Below are positions 11,729 to 13,310 of a stretch of 13,310 nucleotides of DNA, one piece after another (position 1 is the stretch's first letter; each line of letters starts with the position of its first letter). This DNA comes from Spirochaeta sp. (lineage in GTDB: Bacteria; Spirochaetota; Spirochaetia; DSM-27196; Alkalispirochaetaceae). The stretch covers positions 1 through 13,310 of the forward strand of contig SKHA01000146.1 in assembly GCA_007117185.1 (NCBI GenBank). Reading direction: 5' to 3'. The notes under the pieces were generated by a model. It saw only the letters and a program-made list of their open reading frames with translations. It was not told the origin of the DNA and did no database searches. The translations under genes were made by a program, and so were the position numbers.

Positions 11729-13297
11729 GTGTCCATCCTGTCACGGCCGACCCGGCAGATACCAGTGATCCTGCTGTTGATCCTGGCGTTGATGGCTGTT
11801 CTGCTGCTGGTGTCTCCCTGGGAACCGGTTTCAGCGCCGTGGCAGCATTTTGATCTGCTGGTGGTCCCCCGGGACGACAACGCGGCAGCGCTGCGGGCCC
11901 TTCTGGAGGCGGAAGGAGAACGGGTACTGCAGCGCGATACGGCGTTGCTGGAAGTGGAAGACTTCCGGGGACGGCGAACCCTCACCGTAGCGGAGCTGTA
12001 TCAGACCTTTGAAATGGATGATCCCCGGCTGGACCCCTTCATCCTCTCGCTGGATGAACTGTTTACCGCGGAACAGGACGGGGAAGAGCGGGAGGTGCTC
12101 TATCTGGCGGCTCCGAGTCCGCCGCAGCGCGGTTTCTTCCCCGCACTGATGCGGTACAGGCACCTGCAGCGGCTGCTGAGGGGCTATTCTTTCACCCTGG
12201 CGGGGTGGAACGTGATTCCTGGTGTCCTGCGATCCGCAGGGGCGTTCCTGCTGATTCTGGGGGCATTTGTCCTGGTGAGGTTTCGGCGGTGGCCTGCATT
12301 GGCGGTTCTGGTGCCCACTGTTGTCTATGCCACCCTGGCGGGGCCGGCAGGGATGGTGCGGGCGGGGCTTCCGGCGCTGCTGTGGGTCTTCCTGCAAGCC
12401 TCCCGCCTGCCCGGGGATACCGAGTTCATCCTCTATCGATCCCGGCCGGAACGTGAGCGGGAACGACAGCGGCACATGATCATCTTCATGGTGGCGGTTC
12501 TGGTCGGTGCGGCTACCCTGTGGCTGGAACCGCCGGCGCAGCGGCTGACGGCGATCCTGGCCTACGTGGTGTTTCTGATCTCGCTGGGTGCTCTCTCCCG
12601 GCTGGTTTTTCTGGTGACGGTGCTGAGAGTCCAGCGCCACGAGCATCGCCTCTTCTGGCCACGGCCCATCCTCACCACCGGGGCATCGACGGAGTGTGTG
12701 CCACCGCGAACGGAGGTGCTGCTGACCTCGGTCTTTCTGGTAGTGGTGCTGCTGTCCCTTTTGCTTCCCGTGAACCCGGCATCCGATGTGATCCTGCCGA
12801 CGCCCACCCACTACAGCGACAACGCGACTGATCCGGCACTGCTGCTGACCGAGCTGAGTCTGGTACCGCTGGAGCGCAAGCCCCTCTCCAGCGCGGGGTA
12901 CGTGGCGCACCGGCGATACCAGGAGACGATGCTCTACGGCGGGGTCTTTGCGGTGCCCCGGGATGCGGAGGTGCTGGAGTTGACCCGGTTCTCCCGTCAG
13001 GACGGACGGCTACAGGCGTTCGGTGAGGAAGTCTTCGCCTTTGATGCCTCCTGGCTTGAGAGCATCTTTGACCCGGACCCGCAGTTTGTGTACGTCCTCT
13101 TTGCTGACGAGCAGGGTGTCTTTGCAGTGGCTCCGCAACCGGACACCGGCACCCAGGTGAGTCCGTCGGCGGTTCCCATTCTCCTGCTGGCGATTCTCCT
13201 GGTTCTCGGGGCGCTGTTGATCAGCATACGCTTGCCCTACCGCAGCGGTATTGATACGGTGGGGGCTGTACTGGGAAGGGGACGACAGGAGATATGA
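11729..13297 (+). CDS. Multi-pass membrane protein of unknown function
   Basis: This 522-residue protein was not recognised as a named family. Predicted membrane segments lie near 11-29, 165-183, 188-205, 207-223, 249-266, 271-297, 329-347 and 479-500. Two large non-membrane regions, 30-160 and 348-478, lie between hydrophobic segments and probably face the same side; each has acidic patches. A short, highly charged loop (about 238-249, a glutamate/arginine run) is probably cytoplasmic. No cysteine pairs, nucleotide-binding loop or known catalytic motif was seen. The layout, a few helices framing extracytoplasmic domains, would suit an envelope assembly or sensing protein, but that is speculation. 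The GTG at 11729 lies 11 bp after the PAP2 stop, with GAGG at 11716-11719 as a ribosome binding site. The 3' end overlaps the next gene by 4 bp (ATGA). Confidence 0.75.
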   Translation: MSILSRPTRQIPVILLLILALMAVLLLVSPWEPVSAPWQHFDLLVVPRDDNAAALRALLEAEGERVLQRDTALLEVEDFRGRRTLTVAELYQTFEMDDPRLDPFILSLDELFTAEQDGEEREVLYLAAPSPPQRGFFPALMRYRHLQRLLRGYSFTLAGWNVIPGVLRSAGAFLLILGAFVLVRFRRWPALAVLVPTVVYATLAGPAGMVRAGLPALLWVFLQASRLPGDTEFILYRSRPERERERQRHMIIFMVAVLVGAATLWLEPPAQRLTAILAYVVFLISLGALSRLVFLVTVLRVQRHEHRLFWPRPILTTGASTECVPPRTEVLLTSVFLVVVLLSLLLPVNPASDVILPTPTHYSDNATDPALLLTELSLVPLERKPLSSAGYVAHRRYQETMLYGGVFAVPRDAEVLELTRFSRQDGRLQAFGEEVFAFDASWLESIFDPDPQFVYVLFADEQGVFAVAPQPDTGTQVSPSAVPILLLAILLVLGALLISIRLPYRSGIDTVGAVLGRGRQEI

Positions 13298-13310
13298 TAA
13301 CAGCTCACAC
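13294..13310 (+). CDS. Start of a further gene (first codons only)
   Basis: An ATG at 13294 overlaps the TGA stop of the membrane-protein gene (ATGA, 13294-13297), the same coupling seen at other junctions here. The visible codons read MITAH and stay open to the window edge. GGAG at 13288-13291 is close to the start (2 nt), which weakens the call. Nothing can be said of function. Confidence 0.4.

Noticed and set aside
1..13310. tRNA genes, CRISPR repeats, insertion sequences, riboswitches, attachment sites
   Set aside because: None were seen. Intergenic gaps are all 110 bases or shorter, with no cloverleaf, regular spacer-repeat array, transposase motif or terminal inverted repeats.

Overview
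This is a GC-rich (roughly 60%) bacterial window, densely packed and built almost entirely of recognisable genes. A long-form, Bacteroidetes-style RnfB, a PcnB-type poly(A) polymerase, a divergent PAP2 (YuiD-like) protein and the uncharacterised membrane and P-loop genes suggest a free-living, possibly halophilic or alkaliphilic, member of the Spirochaetota. That assignment is inference: no rRNA or other decisive phylogenetic marker is present.

Layout, left to right. (1) Positions 3-542 are the 3' end of a secreted protein with at least two tandem spore-coat-U/fimbrial-type beta domains. (2) A 110-base AT-rich gap carries a good sigma70-type promoter. Behind it lies a seven-gene operon, rseC-rnfB-rnfC-rnfD-rnfG-rnfE-rnfA (653-6085), encoding a complete Rnf ion-translocating ferredoxin:NAD+ oxidoreductase and an RseC-like membrane partner. 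Most junctions are 4-bp stop/start overlaps. (3) After a hairpin come mrp (6148-6963), a P-loop Fe-S carrier homologue lacking the CxxC motif, and pcnB (6966-8114), a poly(A) polymerase with an arginine-rich tail. (4) On the minus strand, running leftward from 11173, is a three-gene operon. It encodes an RluA-family pseudouridine synthase, an unusual P-loop NTPase/Asp23-like fusion, and a secreted TPR protein with a decayed zinc-peptidase motif. Its 3' end overlaps the 3' end of pcnB. (5) Divergent from rluA, on the plus strand, are a YuiD-like PAP2 membrane protein, a large multi-pass membrane protein of unknown function, and the first codons of a further gene.

How the genes fit together. 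The Rnf complex would couple ferredoxin oxidation to NAD+ reduction with ion export. RnfB, RnfC and the RnfA/RnfE pair carry the conserved cysteines. RnfD and RnfG carry the threonines for covalent FMN, so an ApbE flavin transferase must be encoded elsewhere. Mrp next door may serve Fe-S supply, but its missing cysteines argue for a changed role. PcnB and RluA are RNA-modifying enzymes.

The most unusual points are these. The mrp and rluA start codons each lie exactly 6 nt after a candidate -10 box with no Shine-Dalgarno sequence, which predicts leaderless mRNAs. The divergent rluA and PAP2 promoters overlap in a shared -35 element. There is a Mrp without CxxC, a peptidase-like protein without its zinc site, and a P-loop/Asp23-like fusion. 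No tRNA, rRNA, CRISPR array, insertion sequence or phage gene was seen, and no gene-free stretch exceeds about 110 bases.
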